NCBI GenBank assembly: GCA_027296185.1
Contig: JAPUJL010000444.1
Location: 1 to 8,123 of the forward strand
Direction: 5' to 3'
Origin: SAR324 cluster bacterium
Lineage (GTDB): Bacteria; SAR324; JACQKK01
DNA: 8,123 bases
The first letter of the stretch is position 1. Each line of letters starts with the position of its first letter. A program made the translations under genes and the position numbers. Of this stretch, positions 1 to 5,920 are shown piece after piece. The notes under the pieces are model-generated. The model saw nothing but the letters and a program-made list of their open reading frames with translations, was not told the origin of the DNA and made no database searches.

Positions 1-194
1 TGTCTGAGAACATGGCAGGGATGTGAGCGGGGCAGGGAAGCTCCGAACGGCATCGCACCGGCGCCCTTCCGCAACCGTCTCCACCCGACCTCTCCGGCCC
101 GTCCGTACCGCCGAGCACGGCGAGGTCGCGCAGCCGTCGCCGCGCGGGGCAGCGTACGGCGCATCCGGCAACCGGGTTCGCTCAAGGACAGTTC
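1..194. other. Upstream region of motA, no supported gene
   Basis: No convincing coding region is seen. The frame beginning at base 3 reads Ser-Glu-Asn-Met-Ala-Gly-Met and stops with TGA at 24-26, so the first bases could be the last codons of an upstream gene, but seven residues cannot be assigned. The rest is GC-rich without a recognisable promoter. AAGGA at 184-188, six bases before the motA ATG, serves as its ribosome binding site. Confidence 0.5.
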
Positions 195-953
195 ATGGAT
201 ATCGCCACGATCATCGGGTTGGTTCTGGCTCTCGGCCTGATTATATTTGCCATGGGGGAGTTCTTCACGGCCTTCATCAATATTCCGTCGCTGCTCATCG
301 TCGTGGGGGGCACCCTCGGCGCCATATTCGTGTTCTTCCCGATGGAGAACATCCTCGGATTGGGCGGCATCATCCGCAACGTCTTCCTCACCAAGCCGCA
401 GCAGATTTCCACGCTGATCGCCACCATCATCGATTACGCCGGCCGGGCGCGGCGGGAGGGCATTCTGAGCCTGCAGAACGTGGCCAACGAGGTGGACGAT
501 CCGTTCTTCGTAAGGGGAATCAACCTGGTGGTGGACGGCGTGGAGGAGACGGTGATCGAGGACATCATGACCAACGAGATCGACTATCTCGAGGATCGCC
601 ACAAGAGCGGCGCGGATATGCTGGCCACGATGGGCACCCTCTCGCCGGCCTTCGGCATGATCGGGACACTGATCGGCCTGGTGATCATGTTGCAGAATCT
701 CGCGGACACCTCGGCCATCGGGCCGGCCATGGCCATCGCCCTGATCACGACGTTTTACGGCGCCCTTTTGGCCAACCTGGTGTTCATCCCCTTCTCGGGC
801 AAGTTGCGCCTGCGCAGCAACCAGGAGTTGCTGCTGAAACGCATCACCCTGGAGGGGGTGCTGGCGATCAGCCAGGGCAACAACCCGCGGGTGGTGGAGC
901 AAAAGCTCAACAGCTTCCTGGCGCCCAAGCTGCGGGGCAGTCTGACCGGATAA
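195..953 (+). CDS. motA: Flagellar motor stator protein MotA (PomA-like)
   Basis: MotA forms the ring of the flagellar stator in the inner membrane. With MotB it couples ion influx to rotor torque. The 252-residue protein has the family's usual length. Four membrane segments are visible at about 4-22, 32-48, 150-170 and 183-204. The cytoplasmic loop carries the basic Arg86-Arg87-Glu88 patch used to contact the rotor protein FliG. Pro151 (in SPAFGMIGT) and Pro199 (in FIPFSGKL) match the two prolines essential in E. coli MotA (P173, P222). The GTLIGL and ITTFYGALLAN segments resemble PomA-type stators, with Thr158 and Thr185/186 where sodium-driven PomA has key threonines. These threonines also occur in other MotA groups, so the coupling ion is uncertain. 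The ATG has AAGGA six bases upstream. The next gene starts 16 bases after the stop, so co-transcription is likely. Confidence 0.95.
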   Translation: MDIATIIGLVLALGLIIFAMGEFFTAFINIPSLLIVVGGTLGAIFVFFPMENILGLGGIIRNVFLTKPQQISTLIATIIDYAGRARREGILSLQNVANEVDDPFFVRGINLVVDGVEETVIEDIMTNEIDYLEDRHKSGADMLATMGTLSPAFGMIGTLIGLVIMLQNLADTSAIGPAMAIALITTFYGALLANLVFIPFSGKLRLRSNQELLLKRITLEGVLAISQGNNPRVVEQKLNSFLAPKLRGSLTG

Positions 954-969
954 TCGGGAGAGTTTCCCT

Positions 970-1692
970 ATGCAGAGGCGGGTAAAAAAGCTCGCGGGCC
1001 GGAAAAAAGATCCGACGCTGATCATGTTCCTGGCCCTCAACATGATTCTCCTGGCGTTCTTCATCTTGCTGGTGGCGTTGTCCCAGCCGAACAAGACGAA
1101 GGAAGCCGAGCTGGCCATAGCTGTGAAAAAGGCGTTCCGCACCTTCGGAGGCACCTTCCTCGGGCTGGGTGGCTTCATCGACCAGTCGGGGGTGAGCGAC
1201 GACCAGTCGCTCAACGAAAGCCAGGAGCTGGAGCGTTTTCTGGGCGAGTTGTCCCGCTTCGTCGAGGAGAACCCGGATGAGAAGGTGGTTTCCTACGAGA
1301 TCGCCGCGGAGGGGCTCCATATCCATATCTCCGACGAGTTCGGCTTCCAGGAGGGCAGCGACCGGCTCAAGGAGGAGGCACTGCCCCTGTACGATTCCAT
1401 CTACGAGATGATTCTCCGCACGACGAACCCGGTGCGCATCGAGGGCCACACGGACAACGTCCCCATCCGCCGCGGACTGGGGCGGGACAACTGGCACCTC
1501 TCCGGACTGCGCGCCATGCGGGTGTTCCGCTATTTCACCGCCAAGGGCGAGATCGCGGAGAAACGCTTCAACGTCGTGGGGCGGGGGGAATCGCAACCCC
1601 TGGCCAGCAATTTGAGCGCGGCCGGCCGCGACCGGAACCGGCGCGTCACGATCGTCTTCGTCGGCCGTGTCCGCCGTGTGGGTGAGCCATGA
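970..1692 (+). CDS. MotB-like OmpA-domain protein lacking the ion-binding aspartate
   Basis: This 240-residue protein has MotB architecture: a short basic N-terminus, one membrane helix at about 16-37, a linker, and a C-terminal OmpA/MotB peptidoglycan-binding domain at about 110-232. The OmpA domain is intact: GHTDN at 159-163, NWHLSGLRA at 174-182 and RNRRV at 222-226, so cell-wall anchoring is expected. The membrane helix is abnormal. Aligned on the shared FF pair with the next gene, the invariant proton/sodium-binding Asp of MotB is Ala22 (LIMFLALN), and no acidic residue lies inside the helix; the nearest polar residue is Asn24. It therefore should not conduct ions by itself. GGGAG at 956-960 is a good ribosome binding site. 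The stop overlaps the next start (ATGA, 1689-1692), implying coupled translation. It may pair with the second MotB as a heterodimer or be a wall-anchoring accessory; both are inference. Confidence 0.88.
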   Translation: MQRRVKKLAGRKKDPTLIMFLALNMILLAFFILLVALSQPNKTKEAELAIAVKKAFRTFGGTFLGLGGFIDQSGVSDDQSLNESQELERFLGELSRFVEENPDEKVVSYEIAAEGLHIHISDEFGFQEGSDRLKEEALPLYDSIYEMILRTTNPVRIEGHTDNVPIRRGLGRDNWHLSGLRAMRVFRYFTAKGEIAEKRFNVVGRGESQPLASNLSAAGRDRNRRVTIVFVGRVRRVGEP

Positions 1693-2453
1693 CCGAACCG
1701 GCCCCAGAGGCCCCGCAAGAGCGGCCCGAAGGGGTAGGGGACGCCGGTATCGACCGCCCCCAGGGGCCGGTGGAGCCCCGCGAGCGCCCCCCGAAACCCA
1801 AGGCGCCCGACGAGGGTCCCGATCCCGACGCGTGGATGGTGACCTTCTCGGATTTGCTGACGCTGCTGATGACCTTCTTCGTGCTGATTTTCGCGTCGGC
1901 GGATCCTGTGAAGGAAAAGCTGCAGGAGGCCTTCGGCCAGACCTCCGGGGTGTTCGGGCTCTTCCGCCGCTCCTTCGTGGAGGACATCACGGCGGTGCCG
2001 CGGGTGGAGATTTCCCAGGAGCGGCTGCAGGTACTCCTGGACGAGTTGGGCGCCAGCGACGTCGAGGTGAGCCAGGACGAGCGGGGATTGGTGGTCACGT
2101 TGCCCAGCGATGCCTATTTCGAGCCGGGCAGCGCCCGGCTCACCGAGCAGGCGCGCACCCGCGTGGGGGTGCTGAGCGAGTTTCTCCGGTTCAGCCGGCA
2201 CGACATCCGCGTGGAAGGCCACACGGACAACCGGGAGGTCAGCTCCGCCACCTACCCCAGTTCCTGGGAGCTCTCCCTGGGCCGCGCCCATTCGGTGCTG
2301 CTGATCCTGCGGGGGCGGGGCGTTCCGGATACCCGGCTGAGCCTGGTGGGCTACGGCCCTTCCCGGCCCCGGTTCGACAACGGATCGCGCCTGGGCCGGG
2401 CGCGCAACCGGCGGGTGGAGATCGTGATCGTGGGACCGCGGGACGATCTTTAG
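1689..2453 (+). CDS. motB: Flagellar motor stator protein MotB (Asp-containing)
   Basis: MotB anchors the stator to peptidoglycan and supplies the ion-carrying residue. The 254-residue protein begins with a Pro/Glu/Arg-rich cytoplasmic tail of about 45 residues, longer than usual. The membrane helix at 48-70 has the classical motif DAWMVTFSDLLTLLMTFFVL. Asp55 is the conserved ion-binding residue (Asp32 in E. coli). A plug/linker region follows, then an OmpA-type domain at about 125-249 with GHTDN at 177-181, WELSLGRA at 193-200 and RNRRVEI at 239-245. The start ATG overlaps the stop of the preceding MotB-like gene by four bases, so the two are probably made in coordinated amounts. With motA it completes a functional stator, while its Asp-less neighbour probably cannot replace it. 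No FliL-type coupling to the next gene is evident: 170 bases separate them. Confidence 0.95.
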   Translation: MTEPAPEAPQERPEGVGDAGIDRPQGPVEPRERPPKPKAPDEGPDPDAWMVTFSDLLTLLMTFFVLIFASADPVKEKLQEAFGQTSGVFGLFRRSFVEDITAVPRVEISQERLQVLLDELGASDVEVSQDERGLVVTLPSDAYFEPGSARLTEQARTRVGVLSEFLRFSRHDIRVEGHTDNREVSSATYPSSWELSLGRAHSVLLILRGRGVPDTRLSLVGYGPSRPRFDNGSRLGRARNRRVEIVIVGPRDDL

Positions 2454-2517
2454 CCGGCCGCCGACCATTTCGAGCCGAGGGCCTTTTGGCCAGGGACGGA
2501 TTTCGGCGCGATCGGCC

Positions 2518-2546
2518 TTGAGTGGGACGGGCGAATTGATTATGGT
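2518..2546 (+). promoter_or_regulatory. Possible sigma-70-like promoter before fliL
   Basis: TTGAGT at 2518-2523 and TATGGT at 2541-2546 are separated by exactly 17 bases. Each matches the sigma-70 hexamers (TTGACA, TATAAT) at four of six positions, in the most AT-rich patch of the 170-base gap between motB and fliL. Transcription would begin near 2553, giving a leader of about 70 bases. A match of this quality can arise by chance. Confidence 0.3.
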
Positions 2547-2623
2547 GGACCCGTCAAGCGGATTTCCGGCGTCTTGCCGCAAATTACGGGACGGGCGGCT
2601 TCAGGCCTTGACAAGGATGGTTC

Positions 2624-3187
2624 ATGACGGAAGTCAACGAAGTCAACGTCAGCCAAAGAGGAACCATGGCGGAAGGCGAGGGCGGTGGCAAAGGCGGAAA
2701 GCTGAAGCTGATCATCATCATCGTTGCCGTGGTGATCCTGCTGGCCGGTGGAGCCGTGGCCGCGATGGTGCTGCTCGGCGGCGGCGAGGAGGACGGCGCC
2801 GGTGCGGCAGCCACCGCGGCGCGCATCGCCGGCGCGGGCGAATCGTGCCCCACGGATCAGTTGGCCTATCTGAACCTGGGCGAATTCGTGGTCAATCTTG
2901 CGGATGGCCGGCGGTACCTGAAGACCAGCATCGACCTGATGCTCTGCGACGAGTCCGTGGAAAGCGTCAAAGAATACATCAGCGTGCGCCTCTCCGAGGT
3001 CAAGGACCTGATCATTTCCGAGCTGCAGACGCTGAGCACCGAGCAACTCCGCGACCAGCGCGAGCGGGAACTGTTACGGCAACGGCTGTTGCGCCGGGTG
3101 GAATCCCTGTTGCCCAACGACGACGTGGATTGGGATGACCCGAACCCGATAAAGAAGGTGCTGATTACCGAATTCTACTTGCAGTAG
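2624..3187 (+). CDS. fliL: Flagellar basal body-associated protein FliL
   Basis: FliL is a single-pass inner-membrane protein whose periplasmic domain forms a ring around the stator and supports motor output. The 187-residue product has a Gly/Lys-rich cytoplasmic start, a membrane helix at about 27-50, a low-complexity Gly/Ala linker to about 73, and the FliL domain from about 82 to the end. Typical features are YLNLGEFVVNLADG (82-95) followed by RYLKTSIDL, and the closing strand VLITEFYLQ. Two cysteines (75 and 108) in the periplasmic part could form a disulfide. ATG 2624 has AAGGA at 2613-2617, six bases upstream. A second in-frame ATG at 2666 (MAEGEGGGKGG) looks like many FliL starts and has GAGGA only three bases before it, so the true N-terminus may be 14 residues shorter. 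It follows the stator genes and precedes fliN, where fliM is often found but is missing. Confidence 0.9.
   Translation: MTEVNEVNVSQRGTMAEGEGGGKGGKLKLIIIIVAVVILLAGGAVAAMVLLGGGEEDGAGAAATAARIAGAGESCPTDQLAYLNLGEFVVNLADGRRYLKTSIDLMLCDESVESVKEYISVRLSEVKDLIISELQTLSTEQLRDQRERELLRQRLLRRVESLLPNDDVDWDDPNPIKKVLITEFYLQ
2631..2648 (+). repeat. Perfect 9-bp tandem duplication in 5' end of fliL
   Basis: AAGTCAACG occurs twice in direct succession (2631-2639 and 2640-2648), giving the residue repeat EVNEVN. It lies between the two possible fliL start codons, so it could be leader sequence or coding sequence depending on which start is used. Confidence 0.8.
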
Positions 3188-3194
3188 AGGGCGG

Positions 3195-3215
3195 GCATCC
3201 GCCGGCGGCGGGTGC
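3195..3215 (+). terminator. Hairpin just after fliL, possible terminator or mRNA 3' stabiliser
   Basis: GCATCCGCC (3195-3203) can pair with GGCGGGTGC (3207-3215) across a three-base loop, giving nine pairs with one G-U wobble. It begins seven bases after the fliL stop. No T-run follows, so it is not a canonical intrinsic terminator. It may instead protect the 3' end of a transcript or act with Rho. Confidence 0.3.
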
Positions 3216-3300
3216 AGGCGGAATTCACACGGCAGGCACTCCGGTAGCGGTGGTTCCGGACTGCGACCGCGCTCATTCGGCACGGCGATTGCGGATTTAG

Positions 3301-3326
3301 TGCACCCTAATTGCACCCTAATTGCA
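3301..3326 (+). repeat. 11-bp tandem repeat upstream of fliN
   Basis: TGCACCCTAAT is present at 3301-3311 and again at 3312-3322, followed by a third TGCA at 3323-3326. The 11-base period is close to one DNA helical turn, so the copies lie on the same face of the helix. That is common for adjacent protein-binding sites. The patch is AT-rich relative to its surroundings. Confidence 0.85.
3311..3326 (+). promoter_or_regulatory. Possible sigma-54-like promoter for fliN-fliO-fliP-fliQ
   Basis: TTGCAC (3311-3316), five bases, then TTGCA (3322-3326) fits the sigma-54 pattern TGGCAC-N5-TTGCA with one mismatch. The mismatch falls on the highly conserved first G of the -24 GG pair, which weakens the call. 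The tandem repeat creates a second, poorer copy 11 bases upstream. Start of transcription would be about 55 bases before the fliN ATG. Flagellar operons are often sigma-54 dependent, which makes the location sensible. Confidence 0.3.
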
Positions 3327-3393
3327 TGTTTGCAGCTATGCCCCTCAGCCGCCCGAGCGGCGGCACAACGCGCACCCGTAGCGAGACCTTGTC

Positions 3394-3843
3394 ATGGCCG
3401 ATGACCTCGATTTCGAATCCTTCGAGCAGCTGGACGACCTGGACTGGTCCGAGCTCGAGAAAGGCGGGGAGCAGGCCGCCGGTGGCGGCGAGGCCGAGGG
3501 CGGGGCCGAAGCGGAACCAGGGTCGGCCGGGTCCGCGGCGGCGGATGCCATGGCCGCCAAGGTCGCCAGCAGCGACAAGTTCGTCGACATCAACTACCTG
3601 CTGGACGTCAGCCTGCACATTATGGTGGAGGTGGGGCGCAAACAGGCCTACATTCACCAAATCCTCGGATACGACCACGGTTCGGTGGTCGAACTGGAGA
3701 AACTCGTCGGCGAACCGCTGGATCTGCTCGTCAACAACAAGCGGGTGGCACGGGGCGAGGTGGTGGTGGTCAATGAGAAATTCGCCATCAAGATCACGGA
3801 AATCCTCGATCCCAACGACCGGCTCTCCCAACTCATGTTCTGA
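3394..3843 (+). CDS. fliN: Flagellar motor switch protein FliN
   Basis: FliN is a C-ring component at the cytoplasmic base of the motor, acting in rotation switching and in docking export substrates. The 149-residue protein starts with an acidic segment (about 1-22), followed by a Gly/Ala/Glu-rich linker to about 56. The FliN/SpoA domain spans about 64-138: INYLLDVSLHIMVEVGR, then GSVVELEKLVGEPLDLLVN and ARGEVVVVNEKFAIKI, all hallmark FliN segments. An in-frame TAG at 3379 limits upstream extension, so ATG 3394 is the only reasonable start, although its ribosome binding site is weak (GCGAGA, 3381-3386). fliO begins seven bases after the stop. No fliM is next to it. The acidic N-terminus does not show the FliM-type EIDALL CheY-binding motif. 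Confidence 0.95.
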   Translation: MADDLDFESFEQLDDLDWSELEKGGEQAAGGGEAEGGAEAEPGSAGSAAADAMAAKVASSDKFVDINYLLDVSLHIMVEVGRKQAYIHQILGYDHGSVVELEKLVGEPLDLLVNNKRVARGEVVVVNEKFAIKITEILDPNDRLSQLMF

Positions 3844-3850
3844 GTCCGCG

Positions 3851-4837
3851 ATGCGGTGCATTCTGCGCACCCTCTTCCCGATCGGACTGGCGGGGCTGCT
3901 GGCGCTCGCCGGCGGCCCGGTATGGGCACAGAGCTTCTCCCGCACCCTGGACTCCATCCGGTTCTTTGCCGCGGAAGGCAAGGAGACCATCCTGCTCGAA
4001 TTCTCCTCGCCCTACGAGGGCAACCCCATCGAGGAGCACCAGCGGGGCGAGTTCCGGCTCCGCTTCAGCGCCACGGGCAGCAAACTTTCCCGCAGTTTGT
4101 TTCAGATCAAGGAGCGCAGCGTCATCCAGGACTATCGGGTGGTGCAGAACGAATACGCCGCCACATTGGTGGTCAATCTGCGCGATCCGCGGCTGAACCT
4201 GGAGGGCCGGTTGAGCTTCGAGCGCGACGGCAACGCGGTTCGCGTCACGCTCATTCCACCCGCGGCCGCGGCCGCGGCGACTGTGGATCAGCAGGTGCTG
4301 GCCCAGGCCGAGCAGCGAATCGGCGGGGCACAACCCGAAACGGAGGGCCGCGGGGGTCAACCGGCCCTGGGCAACCCCGACCGGCCCCTGGGAGCCATGG
4401 AGGGCGATTGGATGGGCAGTCTCGTGACGATGGTGCTGGCGCTCGTTTTCGTGCTGCTGGTGTTGTATGGGCTCGTTTTCGTGTACAATCGCTTCCTGGC
4501 TGGCAGGATCCGCCGCGGATCCGGCGGCTACCCCATTCGCCATCTGGGGTCGTTCGCCATCGGGCCGAAACAAAGGATTGTGGTGCTCGATATCGACGGA
4601 GAGGTGGTCGCCTGCGGCGTCACCCCACACCAAATCAGCTTCCTCACCCGCCTGGGCGGCGCGCAGCAAGCGCACGGCAAACCGGCGCGCTCCGCGTCCC
4701 CATCCGCATCCCAGCCGGCCGGCGGTTCCGCCCCAGATGTAGCGGGCACGGCCGAAGGCTCCGCACCGAAGGATCCGGTGCATCAATTCGCAGAGACGCT
4801 CAGGGAGAAGGTACGCTCCCTGAAGCGAATCAAATGA
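3851..4837 (+). CDS. fliO: Flagellar biosynthetic protein FliO, long form with periplasmic domain
   Basis: FliO assists assembly of the FliP ring of the flagellar export gate. At 328 residues it is much longer than the roughly 120-residue enteric FliO. Domains in order are: a signal peptide at 1-26 with an Ala-X-Ala-like end (VWA); a beta-rich region at about 34-136 resembling AMIN-type domains, which are periplasmic; an Ala-rich and polar linker; a membrane helix at about 189-215; and the conserved FliO cytoplasmic domain at about 225-268 (PIRHLGSFAIGPKQRIVVLDIDGE). A Ser/Pro/Ala-rich linker and a basic C-terminal helix follow (FAETLREKVRSLKRIK). The layout implies a cleaved N-terminus outside and a C-terminus inside. 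The AMIN assignment is by appearance only. Start choice rests on the signal peptide and the seven-base gap after fliN. fliP starts four bases after the stop. Confidence 0.85.
   Translation: MRCILRTLFPIGLAGLLALAGGPVWAQSFSRTLDSIRFFAAEGKETILLEFSSPYEGNPIEEHQRGEFRLRFSATGSKLSRSLFQIKERSVIQDYRVVQNEYAATLVVNLRDPRLNLEGRLSFERDGNAVRVTLIPPAAAAAATVDQQVLAQAEQRIGGAQPETEGRGGQPALGNPDRPLGAMEGDWMGSLVTMVLALVFVLLVLYGLVFVYNRFLAGRIRRGSGGYPIRHLGSFAIGPKQRIVVLDIDGEVVACGVTPHQISFLTRLGGAQQAHGKPARSASPSASQPAGGSAPDVAGTAEGSAPKDPVHQFAETLREKVRSLKRIK
4441..4483 (+). repeat. 13-bp direct repeat in the fliO membrane helix
   Basis: GCTCGTTTTCGTG occurs at 4441-4453 and 4471-4483, thirty bases apart and in the same reading frame. 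It encodes Leu-Val-Phe-Val twice in the transmembrane helix. This is probably an internal sequence similarity caused by hydrophobic codon use rather than a mobile or regulatory repeat. Confidence 0.6.
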
Positions 4838-4841
4838 TGGG

Positions 4842-5603
4842 ATGAGACCATCGCCGGCGCTCAAAGCGCTTCTCCCGCTCGCTTCAATCCTGCTCCTCTC
4901 GGCCGCCACTGTGCACGGCCAGTCGCCCATTCCGGGCGTGAACATCACCATCGGCGAGGCCGACTCGCCCCAGCAGGTCGCCACCAGCCTGCAGATCCTC
5001 TTCATCCTGACGGTGCTCACGCTGGCACCGGCGATCCTGATCATGACCACGTCCTTCACGCGGATCGTGATCGTCCTGGCCTTCCTGCGCCAGGCGCTGG
5101 GGACGCAGCAGTCGCCGCCCAACCAGGTGCTGGTGGGGCTGGCGCTGTTCCTGACGTTCTTCATCATGGAGCCGGTCTGGTCGGACGTCTACAACAACGC
5201 CTTCCAGCCCTACATGGACAACCGGATGTCTCAGTCCGAGGCCCTCGAGCGCGCCACGGCGCCGCTGAAGGAGTTCATGCAACGCTTCACGCGGGAGAAG
5301 GATCTGGCGCTGTTCGTGGATATCGCCAAGATTCCCCGCCCCGACACCATCGACGACGTGCCCTTCTACGTCATCGTGCCGGCATTCATCATCGGGGAGT
5401 TGAAGACCGCCTTCCAGATCGGTTTCATCCTGTACGTGCCTTTTCTGGTCGTGGACCTTGTGGTATCCTCCGTGTTGATGTCCATGGGGATGATGATGCT
5501 GCCCCCGATCATGATCTCCTTGCCGCTCAAGCTGATGTTGTTCGTGCTGGTGGATGGCTGGAACCTGATTATCGGATCGCTCACCCAAAGCTTCTTCCCC
5601 TAA
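4842..5603 (+). CDS. fliP: Flagellar export gate protein FliP
   Basis: FliP forms the core ring, with FliQ and FliR, of the inner-membrane export gate that passes flagellar subunits across the membrane. The 253-residue product has the usual length for the family. It has an N-terminal signal peptide at about 1-26 (ending VHG), as normal for FliP, and four membrane helices at about 48-68, 88-110, 188-210 and 215-245. Both family signatures are present: PAILIMTTSFTRIVIVLAF from residue 63, followed by LRQALG, and PAFIIGELKTAFQIGF at 180-195. The ribosome binding site is weak (GATGGG directly before the ATG), so translation may depend on reinitiation after fliO, which ends four bases upstream. 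The start is supported by the signal peptide. fliQ follows after 10 bases. Confidence 0.96.
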   Translation: MRPSPALKALLPLASILLLSAATVHGQSPIPGVNITIGEADSPQQVATSLQILFILTVLTLAPAILIMTTSFTRIVIVLAFLRQALGTQQSPPNQVLVGLALFLTFFIMEPVWSDVYNNAFQPYMDNRMSQSEALERATAPLKEFMQRFTREKDLALFVDIAKIPRPDTIDDVPFYVIVPAFIIGELKTAFQIGFILYVPFLVVDLVVSSVLMSMGMMMLPPIMISLPLKLMLFVLVDGWNLIIGSLTQSFFP

Positions 5604-5613
5604 GAGGCGCCCC

Positions 5614-5883
5614 ATGACCCAGGAATTCGTCATTACCGTGGGCCGCGAGGCAATGCTGACCGCCTTTCTGCTGGCCGCGCCGCCGCTCATCACGGCGCTG
5701 GTGGTGGGGTTGGTGATCTCGGTCTTCCAGGCGGTCACGCAGATTCAGGAGATGACGCTGGCCATCGTCCCCAAGATGGTCGCGGTGCTGATCGCTTTGG
5801 TCGTTGCCTATCCGTGGTTGTTGGAAACGCTCACCAGCTACACCACGCAGATCTTCCAGACCATCCCGTCCGTGGTGCACTGA
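5614..5883 (+). CDS. fliQ: Flagellar export gate protein FliQ
   Basis: FliQ is the small export-gate subunit that packs around the FliP-FliR ring. The 89-residue protein has two membrane helices at about 14-37 and 53-75 joined by a short loop with the family signature FQAVTQIQEMTLAIVPK (38-54). Length and hydrophobic pattern are typical. AGAGG at 5603-5607 provides a ribosome binding site six bases from the ATG. It lies 10 bases after fliP, as expected. The usual next gene, fliR, is not present in the window. The next gene is an ExbB-like protein 37 bases downstream. Confidence 0.96.
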   Translation: MTQEFVITVGREAMLTAFLLAAPPLITALVVGLVISVFQAVTQIQEMTLAIVPKMVAVLIALVVAYPWLLETLTSYTTQIFQTIPSVVH

Positions 5884-5920
5884 GCGGCCGCTCCATTCCT
5901 CCTTCTCGTTTTCCGTACCG

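Noticed and set aside
13..28. TGGCAG-N5-TGAGC as a sigma-54 promoter before motA
   Set aside because: The -12 element lacks the required GC at the right spacing, and the site lies more than 160 bases from the gene.
23..985. Long + strand frame overlapping motA in another frame
   Set aside because: Its product is low-complexity Arg/Gly/His-rich and it fully overlaps the clearly recognised motA.
2480..2491. GGCC-TTTT-GGCC hairpin after motB
   Set aside because: The stem is only four pairs and no T-run follows, so it is too weak to call a terminator.
1530..2582. Long minus-strand open frame opposite the motB genes
   Set aside because: It mirrors the codon periodicity of strong + strand genes and encodes a Arg/His/Gly-rich product without family features. 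The same applies to long minus-strand frames at 3833-5167, 5831-6646 and 6964-8022.
4261..4277. GCGGCCGC-type palindromic run in fliO
   Set aside because: It is explained by a run of Ala codons in a GC-rich gene and shows no other signal.
4834..4845. ATGATGGGATGA mini reading frame at the fliO-fliP junction
   Set aside because: It is three codons long and is simply the overlap of the fliO stop with the fliP start region.
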